From: Actinomycetes bacterium
GTDB taxonomy: Bacteria > Actinomycetota > Actinomycetes > Mycobacteriales > Micromonosporaceae
Assembly: GCA_021793335.1 (NCBI GenBank)
Contig: JAJYSW010000039.1
Location: forward strand, 1-18,204
Reading direction: 5' to 3'
Length of the DNA: 18,204 nt
The notes under the pieces were generated by a model. That model made no database searches, was not told the DNA's origin, and was given only the letters and a program-made list of their open reading frames with translations. This document shows positions 1 to 7,133 of this stretch, piece by piece (the stretch's first letter is position 1; each line of letters opens with the position of its first letter). The translations under genes and the position numbers were made by a program.

Positions 1-571
1 GCAGCTCGGCGACCGGCGAATCGGCGGCCTCCGGGGCGAAGAACCCGGCCGTAGCGAAACGGCTGCCCGGCCGCAGCACCCGGCGGACCTCGCGGGCGAC
101 CGCGGCGAGATCGTCGACGTGCTGCAACATCTCGACGGCATAGACGCCCTCGGCCGCGTTGTCGGCCACCGGCAGCGCGGTGACCGACCCCTGCTGGAAC
201 GAGAGCCGGTCGGGAAGCGTCTCGATCGCCTCGGCGTTGACCGTGCGGGCGCGTTCGAGTTGCGCCTCGGAGCGGTCGAGACCGGTCACGATGACGCCGA
301 ACTCGCGCGCCACCAGAGCCGCGCCCACGCCGAGGCCGCAGCCCAGTTCGAGCAGGCGGTCTCCCTGCCGGGCCTTGAGCCCCGAGACGACCAGGCGATA
401 CAGCTCCGCCTGGCTCTCAGTGCGCTCCTCGACCGTGATCGGCCGGTCCGGGTCCGTGCCCTGCCAGTACCCGTAGTTGATGAACGAACCGGAGAAGATC
501 GACAGCGAACTCAGGTCGTGCTCACCGTACATCGAGTCGCGCCGCTCCTGCGGGCTCGGGTCCTGTGTCAT
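1..571 (-). CDS. Class I SAM-dependent methyltransferase, C-terminus cut by window edge
   Basis: The reading frame is open from an ATG at 571 to the left edge, giving 190 residues with no stop, so the C-terminus lies outside the window. Motif I of class I methyltransferases is clear (LLELGCGLGVG, residues 73-83), followed by an acidic end of strand 2 (TGLDRSEAQLERA, about 97-109), a motif IV-like stretch (EGVYAVEMLQHVDDL, 141-155) and the usual VLRPGSRF post-IV segment. These predict transfer of a methyl group from S-adenosylmethionine to a small molecule. The N-terminal FINYGYW resembles natural-product and sugar O-methyltransferases, but the substrate cannot be read. No Shine-Dalgarno precedes the ATG. 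It is divergent from the DUF1707 gene, with about 100 bp between starts. Confidence 0.9.
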   Translation of the reverse strand, partial: MTQDPSPQERRDSMYGEHDLSSLSIFSGSFINYGYWQGTDPDRPITVEERTESQAELYRLVVSGLKARQGDRLLELGCGLGVGAALVAREFGVIVTGLDRSEAQLERARTVNAEAIETLPDRLSFQQGSVTALPVADNAAEGVYAVEMLQHVDDLAAVAREVRRVLRPGSRFATAGFFAPEAADSPVAEL

Positions 572-671
572 ACCGCAATATTCTGGCACGTCGAGGCCGG
601 AGGCATCGGGCCTTAGACTGGAGGCGCGTTCCTCCCGAACGCCCCGTCCTCGCCACTGTGGAGATGCCGCC

Positions 672-1157
672 ATGTCCGATCCCGACCCCGATTCGCTCCG
701 CGTCTCCGATGAGGAGCGCGACGCGGTCGCCGCACAATTGCAGGACTCGCTGGACGCGGGCCGGATCGACCTGAGCGAGTTCGACGAGCGTACCCGGGCG
801 GCCTACGACGCCGCCACCTACGGCGAGCTCAACCGGCTGCTCACCGACCTGCCCGGCGCGGTCCCGGCGGTCCCGCCCCGGACCGATGGGCGCTCCTCCC
901 CCACCACGTCGGGCATGGCCGCGAAACCGTCGAACGACCTGGGGACAGGGGCGCTGGTCTGCGGAGTGATGTCGGTGGTCGCCTTCTTCCCGTTCTCGAT
1001 CCTGGCGATCGTCCTGGGTGCGGTCGGCATCGGCAAGGCGAACAAGGGTTCGGGCCACGACAAGTCCCGTGCGATCGCCGGGCTGATCCTCGGTTCGGTG
1101 AGCCTGCCGGTGTGGGCCACCTTCGTCACCCTGAGCTCGACCCTCTGGTGGGGTTAG
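672..1157 (+). CDS. DUF1707 / DUF4190-type small membrane protein
   Basis: 161 residues. Residues 9-61 (LRVSDEERDAVAAQLQDSLDAG...FDERTRAAY) match the actinobacterial DUF1707 domain, a short cytoplasmic module usually fused to membrane segments. After a Pro/Ser/Thr-rich linker (62-90) come two hydrophobic segments (about 93-120 and 134-155) with a GxxGxGKANKG-type turn between them, typical of DUF4190. The function of both domains is unknown. The start at 672 is preceded by GGAG with 8 nt spacing; an earlier in-frame ATG at 480 would add about 65 residues of atypical sequence and was not used. The stop codon overlaps the miaB stop on the other strand. Confidence 0.85.
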   Translation: MSDPDPDSLRVSDEERDAVAAQLQDSLDAGRIDLSEFDERTRAAYDAATYGELNRLLTDLPGAVPAVPPRTDGRSSPTTSGMAAKPSNDLGTGALVCGVMSVVAFFPFSILAIVLGAVGIGKANKGSGHDKSRAIAGLILGSVSLPVWATFVTLSSTLWWG

Positions 1158-2632
1158 CCGCACGCGCAGCCGGGGGCCTCGGTCTTCGGCTCGGGCCCTC
1201 GGCCGATCGTGGGCATCCCGAGGTTCACGCCGGGCAATTTCGGGGCGGTCCCGGCCTCCCAGGCGTCACCGGCCTTCGTACGGCGGTGGGACAGGATCGC
1301 GGTATCGGCCACCAAGTGGTGCGGGGCCCCATAAGTGACGGTGGTGGTGACGACGTCGCCGGGGCGCACGCCCTCGGCGCTCGCGAAGTGGACGAGCCGC
1401 CCGTCGCGGGCGCGGCCGGTCATGCGGCCGGCGGCCCCGTCCTTGCGGGCGTCCCCGACGGTGACGAGCAGTTCGACCTCGGAGCCTTCGAGCTTCCGGT
1501 TCTCCTCCCAGGAGATGCGTTCCTGGAGCGCCACCAGGCGTTCATAGCGCTCTTGGACGACGGACTTGGGGATCTGGTCCTCCATCTCGGCGGCGGGCGT
1601 GCCGGGCCGGATCGAGTACTGGAAGGTGAAGGCGCTGGAGAATCGGGCGGCTTCGGTGACGTCGAGCGTGTCCTGGAAGTCCGCTTCGGTCTCTCCGGGG
1701 AAGCCGACGATGATGTCGGTGGTGATGGCCGCGTCCGGCATGGCTTCGCGAACCTTGTCGAGGATCGCGAGGAACTTCTTGGAACGGTAGGAGCGGCGCA
1801 TCTCCTTGAGGACCCGGTCCGAACCGGACTGGAGCGGCATGTGCAGCGAGGGGCAGACGTTCGGTGTCTCGGCCATCGCGGCGATGACGTCGTCGGTGAA
1901 GTTCCTCGGGTGGGGACTGGTGAAGCGGACGCGTTCGAGGCCGTCGATCTCGCCGCAGGAGCGCAGGAGTTTGCCGAAGGCGTACTGGTCGCCGAATTCG
2001 ACGCCGTAGGTGTTGACGTTCTGGCCGAGGAGGGTCACCTCGGAGACGCCTTCGGCGACGAGGGCGCGGATTTCGGCGAGGATGTCGCCGGGGCGGCGGT
2101 CCTTCTCTTTGCCTCGCAGCGCAGGGACGATGCAGAATGTGCAGGTGTTGTTGCAGCCGACCGAGATCGACACCCAGCCGGAGTAGGTGGACTCGCGTTT
2201 GGTGGGCAGCGTGGAGGGGAAGACGTCCAGGGATTCGAGGATCTCGACTTCGGCGGCCCGGTTGTGGCGGGCGCGTTCGAGCAGGGTCGGGAGCGAACCG
2301 ATGTTGTGGGTGCCGAAGACCGCGTCCACCCAGGGGGCGCGTTTGACGATCTCGCCGCGGTCCTTCTGGGCGAGGCAGCCGCCGACGGCGATCTGCATGT
2401 CGGGGTTCTTCTGCTTGGCCGGACGCAGATGGCCGAGGTTGCCGTAGAGCTTATTGTCGGCGTTCTCGCGCACGGCGCAGGTGTTGAACACGACGAGGTC
2501 GGGATCGGCGCCGCCGTCGACGGGGACATAGCCCGCCGATTCGAGGAGGCCGCCGATCCGCTCTGAGTCGTGGACGTTCATCTGGCACCCGAACGTCCGG
2601 ACCTGGTAAGTCTTCACACCTTGCTGAACCAC
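1154..2632 (-). CDS. miaB: tRNA-2-methylthio-N6-dimethylallyladenosine synthase MiaB
   Basis: Radical-SAM methylthiotransferase that adds the 2-methylthio group to isopentenylated A37 of tRNAs reading UNN codons. From the GTG at 2632 it is 492 residues. The N-terminal MTTase domain has the three cluster cysteines (C16 in FGCQMN, C52 in FNTCAVRENA, C86 in GGCLAQ), the radical-SAM core has C160-x3-C164-x2-C167 (CNNTCTFC), and a TRAM domain lies around residues 385-450. The C-terminus is a short Cys-containing tail (APGCACG). An alternative GTG at 2617 gives 487 residues; neither start has a well-spaced Shine-Dalgarno (GGGAGG abuts the first and is 15 nt from the second). I chose 2632 because TATCCT ends 6 nt before it, the geometry of a leaderless start. 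It converges on the DUF1707 gene. Confidence 0.96.
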   Translation of the reverse strand: MVQQGVKTYQVRTFGCQMNVHDSERIGGLLESAGYVPVDGGADPDLVVFNTCAVRENADNKLYGNLGHLRPAKQKNPDMQIAVGGCLAQKDRGEIVKRAPWVDAVFGTHNIGSLPTLLERARHNRAAEVEILESLDVFPSTLPTKRESTYSGWVSISVGCNNTCTFCIVPALRGKEKDRRPGDILAEIRALVAEGVSEVTLLGQNVNTYGVEFGDQYAFGKLLRSCGEIDGLERVRFTSPHPRNFTDDVIAAMAETPNVCPSLHMPLQSGSDRVLKEMRRSYRSKKFLAILDKVREAMPDAAITTDIIVGFPGETEADFQDTLDVTEAARFSSAFTFQYSIRPGTPAAEMEDQIPKSVVQERYERLVALQERISWEENRKLEGSEVELLVTVGDARKDGAAGRMTGRARDGRLVHFASAEGVRPGDVVTTTVTYGAPHHLVADTAILSHRRTKAGDAWEAGTAPKLPGVNLGMPTIGRGPEPKTEAPGCACG

Positions 2633-2638
2633 CCTCCC

Positions 2639-2668
2639 AGGATAGACGCGAGGTGCGTCACATGGAAA
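2639..2668 (-). promoter_or_regulatory. Candidate miaB promoter giving a leaderless mRNA
   Basis: On the minus strand, TATCCT (2644-2639) fits the TANNNT -10 consensus. A weak TTTCCA (2668-2663) lies 18 nt upstream as a possible -35. The expected transcription start falls on the GTG at 2632. The weak -35 overlaps the T-tract of the terminator of the upstream gene. Inference from spacing only. Confidence 0.4.
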
Positions 2669-2695
2669 AGCCCGGAAGCCCCGAGGGTTCCGGGC
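2664..2695 (-). terminator. Intrinsic terminator after the 107-residue ORF
   Basis: A perfect 8-bp inverted repeat (GCCCGGAA at 2670-2677, TTCCGGGC at 2688-2695, 10-nt loop) is followed on the minus strand by TTTTCC. It lies 17 bp past the stop of the 2712-3035 gene and separates that gene from miaB, so miaB probably has its own promoter. Confidence 0.75.
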
Positions 2696-2711
2696 CTGCT
2701 GCGCTCCCTCT

Positions 2712-3035
2712 TCAGCGGTCGAGGTCGTCGACGCCGAAGACGCGGCCGTCGGCGAGGCGGAGTTCCACCGGGCCCCAGATCGAGTAGAAGCGGAGTGCGC
2801 CGAAGGCGCTGGCGTGCTTGCCGAAGCTCTGGCCCGCTTCCGGGTAGACGACGCTGGAGAACGCACCGGCACCGGCGGTGTCGTACCCGGCCGCGATGAC
2901 GCCGGGACAGTGAGGCAGATGCGAACCCGGTTCGGGCTCATCGCACATGGCGCACTCGATGGTGAAACTCTGTGGCTCGCCGAGCGAATCGGGCTTGGTC
3001 TCGCCCGCCGGGTGGGCGACAATGGGTACGGACAC
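2712..3035 (-). CDS. Small protein with CxxC and HxxHC motifs, function unknown
   Basis: 107 residues; I do not recognise the family. The GTG start at 3035 is preceded by an ideal GGAGGT (3048-3043) with 7 nt spacing, which argues strongly for a real gene. C28-AM-C31 followed by H39-LP-H42-C43 could form a small zinc site. The rest is soluble, moderately acidic, with an aromatic/beta-rich C-terminus (RFYSIWGPVELRLADGRVFGVDDLDR-like, about 82-107). No signal peptide or membrane segment is visible. It has its own terminator, is divergent from the XRE regulator, and its leader contains a GC-rich stem. A start at 3083 would add 16 residues but ignores the Shine-Dalgarno. Confidence 0.75.
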   Translation of the reverse strand: MSVPIVAHPAGETKPDSLGEPQSFTIECAMCDEPEPGSHLPHCPGVIAAGYDTAGAGAFSSVVYPEAGQSFGKHASAFGALRFYSIWGPVELRLADGRVFGVDDLDR

Positions 3036-3059
3036 GGTGGTTACCTCCGATGTCTGCGA

Positions 3060-3102
3060 CCGGGGCGGGCCTCCGGTGACCAAACTTTCGGCCCCGCCCC
3101 GG
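3060..3102. repeat. GC-rich inverted repeat in the leader of the 107-residue gene
   Basis: CCGGGGCGGGCC (3060-3071) pairs with GGCCCCGCCCCGG (3090-3102): 12 bp with one bulged base and an 18-nt loop. On the minus strand it lies 25 nt upstream of the gene start and just before its Shine-Dalgarno, so it would be a 5'-UTR stem. On the plus strand it is followed by CGGCTTTTCG, so it could also act as a terminator-like element insulating the two divergent genes. Confidence 0.5.
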
Positions 3103-3207
3103 TCGGCTTTTCGAGTCGCACGAAATGTCCATCTACGCGAACTCTCTCCCTCTGAATCGCGCGATGAACCCTTCGCACCTGTTTGATATCCTCACACAGA
3201 AGTCATT

Positions 3208-3227
3208 GGAATACAAGTTTGCATTCC
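3208..3227. promoter_or_regulatory. 20-bp imperfect palindrome, candidate operator of the XRE regulator
   Basis: GGAAT-A-CAA-GT-TTG-C-ATTCC: 8 of 10 base pairs of the dyad are symmetric (arms GGAATnCAA and TTGnATTCC). It sits in an AT-richer stretch (about 3181-3255) directly upstream of the XRE gene and between it and the divergent 107-residue gene. Homodimeric XRE proteins commonly bind such dyads and autoregulate. The -10/-35 elements of the XRE promoter could not be fixed with confidence. Confidence 0.5.
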
Positions 3228-3272
3228 GATTCCTTTGAGATTTTTCACTCTATGGTGTGAGGAACGGTGAAG

Positions 3273-4130
3273 ATGGCCCGCGTTACCGGCCCCGGTCCCA
3301 GCTTGCGATCACAGTGGCTCGGCGAGCGGATGCGACGCATCCGCAAGCGACTGCACATCCCGCAACAGGAGGCCGCCGACCACATCCAGCGGAACAACAG
3401 CATGCTCGGCCGCTACGAATCAGGCGAAATCCCCTTCCGCCGCAACGACGTCATCGACCTGCTCGACTTCTACGGGATCTCCAACGAACTCGAACGCAAC
3501 GGGCTGCTCCAGCTCTGCGACGACATCTGGCGCAAGGACTGGTGGGACCCGCACACCGACGACTTCGGCCAGGACTTCATCGACATCCCCTGGCTCGAAT
3601 CGCGTGCCGAGCGCATCTGCGTCTACCAGCACATCATCATCCACGGACTCGTCCAGACCCGGGAGTATGCCGAGGCGCTGATCCGTTACGGCTCCAAAGA
3701 GCGGACTCCGGAAGTGCAGATCGCGAAGTGGATCGACCTCCGTATCGAACGGCAACGCGTGCTGCACGGAGACGATCCGACCAAGCTCGCGGTCGTGCTG
3801 GAAGAAGCCGCTTTGCAACGGCCGATAGGAAACGAAGAGGTCACACGAACTCAGTTGCAGAGGCTGGTGGAACTCAACGAACTTGCCAGCATCGAACTCC
3901 AGGTGATCCCCACCCGTTGCGGGCCGCACGCCGCCCTCCGTGGCAGCTTCCAGCTCTACGAGATGCCAGACCCGTATCCCGATGCCGCGCATATCGAGAC
4001 CGTTGGTGGCTCGCTTTACATCGAGGAACCGACAGTAAGCCACATCCGGGAGGTATGGAAGGATCTTACTGAGAGCGCATTGCCTCCTGACGAGTCGATT
4101 GCGCTGGTCAAGCGGTACTTGGAGGGTTGA
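3273..4130 (+). CDS. XRE-family transcriptional regulator with DUF5753 domain (WhiJ-like)
   Basis: 285 residues, the usual size for this family. An N-terminal helix-turn-helix occupies about residues 17-73 (GERMRRIRKRLHIPQQEAADHI...LGRYESGEIPFR), and the remainder matches DUF5753, with the characteristic FQDFIDIPWLESRAERI, YQHIIIHGLVQTREYAEALI and PDAAHIETVGGSLYIE-type segments. Such proteins are abundant in actinomycetes, form pairs with DUF397 proteins and influence development or antibiotic production (WhiJ being the studied example). The ATG at 3273 has GAGGA 9 nt upstream; the GTG at 3267 has only 3 nt spacing and is less likely. The DUF397 gene follows 2 bp after the stop, so the two are cotranscribed and probably translationally coupled. 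Confidence 0.93.
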   Translation: MARVTGPGPSLRSQWLGERMRRIRKRLHIPQQEAADHIQRNNSMLGRYESGEIPFRRNDVIDLLDFYGISNELERNGLLQLCDDIWRKDWWDPHTDDFGQDFIDIPWLESRAERICVYQHIIIHGLVQTREYAEALIRYGSKERTPEVQIAKWIDLRIERQRVLHGDDPTKLAVVLEEAALQRPIGNEEVTRTQLQRLVELNELASIELQVIPTRCGPHAALRGSFQLYEMPDPYPDAAHIETVGGSLYIEEPTVSHIREVWKDLTESALPPDESIALVKRYLEG

Positions 4131-4132
4131 AC

Positions 4133-4378
4133 ATGAAGACCGGCACCTCACAGGAACTCACAGACGGGGAGCTGGCCGGTATTCGCTGGCAGAAAAGTAG
4201 CCGCAGTCAAAGCGATAACGGCCAGTGCGTCGAGGTCGGGCCGCTTGCCGACGGCTCCGGCCGGATCGCCGTCCGCCACTCCCGACACCCCGAGGGCTCC
4301 GTCATCGTCTACACCCGCGCCGAATGGGACGCCTTCCTCGCCGGAGCCCGAGACGGCGAATTCGACTTCACCGGATAA
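4133..4378 (+). CDS. DUF397 domain protein, partner of the upstream XRE regulator
   Basis: 81 residues. The family signature is clear: W-x-KSS-S (WQKSSRSQSDNGQCVEV), a variable middle, then IAVRHSRHPEGSVIVYTRAEWDAFLAGARDGEFD. DUF397 proteins accompany XRE/DUF5753 regulators and are thought to bind and modulate them; some pairs behave like toxin-antitoxin or signalling couples. GGAGGG (4121-4126), inside the last codons of the XRE gene, lies 6 nt before the ATG at 4133. No membrane segment is visible. The molecular activity is not known from sequence. Confidence 0.92.
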   Translation: MKTGTSQELTDGELAGIRWQKSSRSQSDNGQCVEVGPLADGSGRIAVRHSRHPEGSVIVYTRAEWDAFLAGARDGEFDFTG

Positions 4379-4410
4379 GACGGCCGCGCACGGGCCCTGA
4401 ACGACAACAC

Positions 4411-4442
4411 AGGCCGGGAACCGCATCCGCGTTTCCCGGCCT
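4411..4442. terminator. Hairpin between convergent genes, probable bidirectional terminator
   Basis: A perfect 10-bp stem (AGGCCGGGAA at 4411-4420, TTCCCGGCCT at 4433-4442) with a 12-nt loop lies between the DUF397 stop and the aldo/keto reductase stop. There is no strong T-tract on either side, which is common for actinobacterial terminators. Confidence 0.65.
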
Positions 4443-4457
4443 GGAGCGTTCTCGCCC

Positions 4458-5510
<1,053 letters not shown>

Positions 5511-5522
5511 CTGCATGCTCCT

Positions 5523-5548
5523 ATTAATGGTTCTATGGTTTCGTTAAT
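5523..5548. promoter_or_regulatory. Inverted repeat between AKR and tetR, candidate TetR operator
   Basis: ATTAA-n-G ... C-n-TTAAT arms (5523-5529 and 5542-5548) frame a 26-bp AT-rich dyad in the 89-bp divergent intergenic region. TetR repressors usually bind dyads in such shared promoters. TAAACT (5557-5562) is a possible -10 for tetR downstream of it. Internal repeats of ATGGTT complicate the symmetry. Confidence 0.45.
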
Positions 5549-5580
5549 ACTTCGCCTAAACTAGCCCGGAGGATTCACTA

Positions 5581-5610
5581 ATGCAACTGGAGGCCCGTTA
5601 TGAGTGGTGA
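5581..5610 (+). CDS. Possible 9-residue upstream ORF in the tetR leader
   Basis: ATG at 5581 is preceded by GGAGG (5568-5572) with 8 nt spacing and encodes MQLEARYEW followed by TGA at 5608-5610. It overlaps the tetR start (ATG 5600) by 11 nt in another frame, and the tetR Shine-Dalgarno (GGAGG, 5589-5593) lies inside it. This arrangement could couple or tune tetR translation. If the -10 is TAAACT at 5557-5562, the mRNA would begin within the first GGAGG, which would weaken initiation of this ORF. It could be chance. Confidence 0.35.
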   Translation: MQLEARYEW

Positions 5611-6226
5611 GCGTCCTGACCCCGGCACCATCCGACCCGGCGGCCGGACCGCCAAAGTGCGCGCGGCGGTACTGCGCGCCGCCGGGGACGCCCTCGCCGA
5701 AGCGGGCTTCGACCGCCTGGACCTGGCCGAGATCGCGCGCCGAGCCGGAGTCGGGAAGACCACTGTGTACCGGCGCTGGGGCACCGTACCGGGGCTCGTG
5801 GCCGACGTCCTGACCGAGATGGCCGATGAATCCTCGCCGCGCACCGACACCGGTTCGCTGCTGGGTGATCTGAGGGCCAACGCGCGCCTGGTGCACCGGA
5901 CGTTGAACGATCCGAGGCAGGGTCGGCTGTTCCGGGCATTGATCACCGCGGCGGGCTGCGACGCACAGGCCGCGGCGGCGCTCCACCGCTTCTACCGCGC
6001 CCGCATCGCCGAATGGGCCCCCTGCGTCGAAGCCGCCGTCGCGCGCGGTGAGGCTCCCGAGGGGACCGACGCGGCCGAGGTGATCAGGGCCGTCTCGGCA
6101 CCGCTGTACTATCGTTTCCTCGTCAGCGGCGACCCGCTCGATGAGGCCGCGGCCGACCGCGCCGCAGCCGCGGCCGTCGCATCGGTCGAGGCCGGCGTCT
6201 TCACAAAGGGGACGGCTCAGCCGTAG
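5600..6226 (+). CDS. TetR/AcrR-family transcriptional regulator
   Basis: 208 residues. A TetR N-terminal DNA-binding domain covers about residues 17-65: RAAVLRAAGDALAEAGFDRL, then the helix-turn-helix LAEIARRAGVGKTTVYRRWG (42-61). The C-terminal half is alpha-helical and resembles the TetR_C-type ligand/dimer domain (LFRALITAA, AAAALHRFYRARIAEW, APLYYRFLVSGDPLDE). The start has GGAGG 6 nt upstream. It is transcribed away from the aldo/keto reductase and is likely its local repressor; the inducer is unknown. The gene ends 16 bp from the converging hicB with no terminator visible between them. Confidence 0.92.
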   Translation: MSGERPDPGTIRPGGRTAKVRAAVLRAAGDALAEAGFDRLDLAEIARRAGVGKTTVYRRWGTVPGLVADVLTEMADESSPRTDTGSLLGDLRANARLVHRTLNDPRQGRLFRALITAAGCDAQAAAALHRFYRARIAEWAPCVEAAVARGEAPEGTDAAEVIRAVSAPLYYRFLVSGDPLDEAAADRAAAAAVASVEAGVFTKGTAQP

Positions 6227-6242
6227 AGTTCGGTGAGGCCGA

Positions 6243-6629
6243 TCAGGCGGTCTTCTTGAGCGCCTTCGCAAGTTGGGAGACGCGCTGCTCCGAGATTCCG
6301 AGCACCGCCGCGATGTCGCGGCCGGTCATCCCGGCATCCTTGAGCATCGCCACCGTCTCGCGGTTGGTGGTCGAAGCCCGCGCCTGGAGCCGGGCGGCCC
6401 TTGTCGCGTCCGCCTTCGCGTCGGCGATCCGGGCGTCGATCTCGGGGGCGATGTGCCAGACGATGGTGATGGACGCGGTGTCGGCATCTGCCGCACCGAG
6501 ACAGTCGAGGTAGTCGCGGACCATCTCCTCGGCGCCTCCGGCTGTGATCGACTGAGTGACGCCGACACCGGGGACATCGAGTTCCCACAGGTCGTGAACG
6601 CGCGTCGCGACGACTGTGTAGTCCTTCAT
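6243..6629 (-). CDS. hicB: HicB-family antitoxin with C-terminal helix-turn-helix
   Basis: 128 residues. The N-terminal part (MKDYTVVATRVHDLWELDVPGVGVTQSITAGGAEE-like, 1-45) has the HicB partial RNase H fold with its characteristic 'G-x-x-T...A' segment. Residues 85-123 form a DNA-binding helix-turn-helix (NRETVAMLKDAGMTGRDIAAVLGISEQRVSQL). HicB proteins neutralise the HicA mRNA interferase and repress their own operon. The ATG at 6629 overlaps the hicA stop (ATGA), and AGGGG lies about 8 nt upstream inside hicA. The toxin-first order matches the usual hicAB layout. Loss of the catalytic residues of RNase H is normal in this family. Confidence 0.85.
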   Translation of the reverse strand: MKDYTVVATRVHDLWELDVPGVGVTQSITAGGAEEMVRDYLDCLGAADADTASITIVWHIAPEIDARIADAKADATRAARLQARASTTNRETVAMLKDAGMTGRDIAAVLGISEQRVSQLAKALKKTA

Positions 6630-6850
6630 CGCAGCCACCCCTCTTCCAGGCATTCCAGGTGCCGGATGATGCTGGCGCAAGTGCCCGGGCTGATGTCCCG
6701 ATGCCGCGGCAATGCCGTTGTATGGGCCCCGCAAGGGCAGTTCCATATCTCATGGCCCCCTCGCTTGGCGGTACCTCGCGGGGAGCACCCGGCCTTGAGC
6801 AGAGCGGTCACAACCTCGCGCCGTTTAATCGGCGCGGCCATCATCATCAT
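6626..6850 (-). CDS. hicA: HicA-family mRNA interferase toxin
   Basis: 74 residues if the first of four consecutive ATGs (6850, 6847, 6844, 6841) is used. The double-stranded-RNA-binding-like HicA fold is recognisable: IKRREVVTALLKAGC, then KRGGHEIW with the expected catalytic histidine (H33; family form G-S/G-H), then LPRHRDISPGTCASIIRHL, the conserved 'PRH...PGT' block. HicA cleaves mRNA and is held inactive by HicB. Two extra cysteines (CPC, 38-40) are unusual for the family. No Shine-Dalgarno is clear; AGAG lies about 10 nt upstream and the promoter implies a short leader. Overlaps hicB by 4 bp. Confidence 0.85.
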   Translation of the reverse strand: MMMMAAPIKRREVVTALLKAGCSPRGTAKRGGHEIWNCPCGAHTTALPRHRDISPGTCASIIRHLECLEEGWLR

Positions 6851-6869
6851 GGCGTTAAACTCTATCGGG

Positions 6870-6902
6870 CCTAGAGTACTGACCTCTAGGGGGCTAGAGC
6901 AA
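6870..6902 (-). promoter_or_regulatory. hicAB promoter with repeated CTAGAG/CTCTAG operator half-sites
   Basis: A perfect 7-bp inverted repeat (CCTAGAG 6870-6876, spacer TACTGAC, CTCTAGG 6884-6890) is followed by a third half-site CTAGAG (6894-6899). On the minus strand, TTGCTC (6902-6897) and TACTCT (6878-6873) with 18-nt spacing can serve as -35 and -10, so the repeats cover the promoter, as expected for autorepression by the HicB helix-turn-helix. Confidence 0.6.
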
Positions 6903-7079
6903 CCGAGAGCGCGAATCACTCCTGGTAACGGAAAAATACATGAGCGAGCGAACGATGACGGCTGTTCCATTGTCACGCACACTGCGGCAATGACGTAGAC
7001 CGCGGAAGCCGACCGCGATCACGCGGGCAGGCCGTCATCCGTCGTAGCCGATACACCGCATCTCGGGTCGAATGCGCGA

Positions 7080-7109
7080 ACAGCCCCCGCGCGGGTGCGC
7101 GGGGGCTGT
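7080..7109 (-). terminator. Terminator of the ilvBNC operon
   Basis: A perfect 13-bp stem (ACAGCCCCCGCGC at 7080-7092, GCGCGGGGGCTGT at 7097-7109) with a 4-nt loop lies 24 bp downstream of the ilvC stop. There is no T-tract, but the stem is very stable. Confidence 0.75.
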
Positions 7110-7133
7110 CGTCGTCAGAACGCCGTACCGGGA

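Noticed and set aside
1112..2566. 484-codon plus-strand open frame opposite miaB
   Set aside because: Antisense shadow of miaB, whose cysteine motifs are unambiguous.
6990..7038. ATGACG/CGTCAT inverted repeat enclosing two GACCGCG copies upstream of hicAB
   Set aside because: Arms of only 6 bp with a 37-nt loop, and no gene starts nearby to which it could belong.
7063..7078. GGGTCGAATGC resembling a tRNA T-arm
   Set aside because: No acceptor, D or anticodon stems can be formed around it; probably chance.
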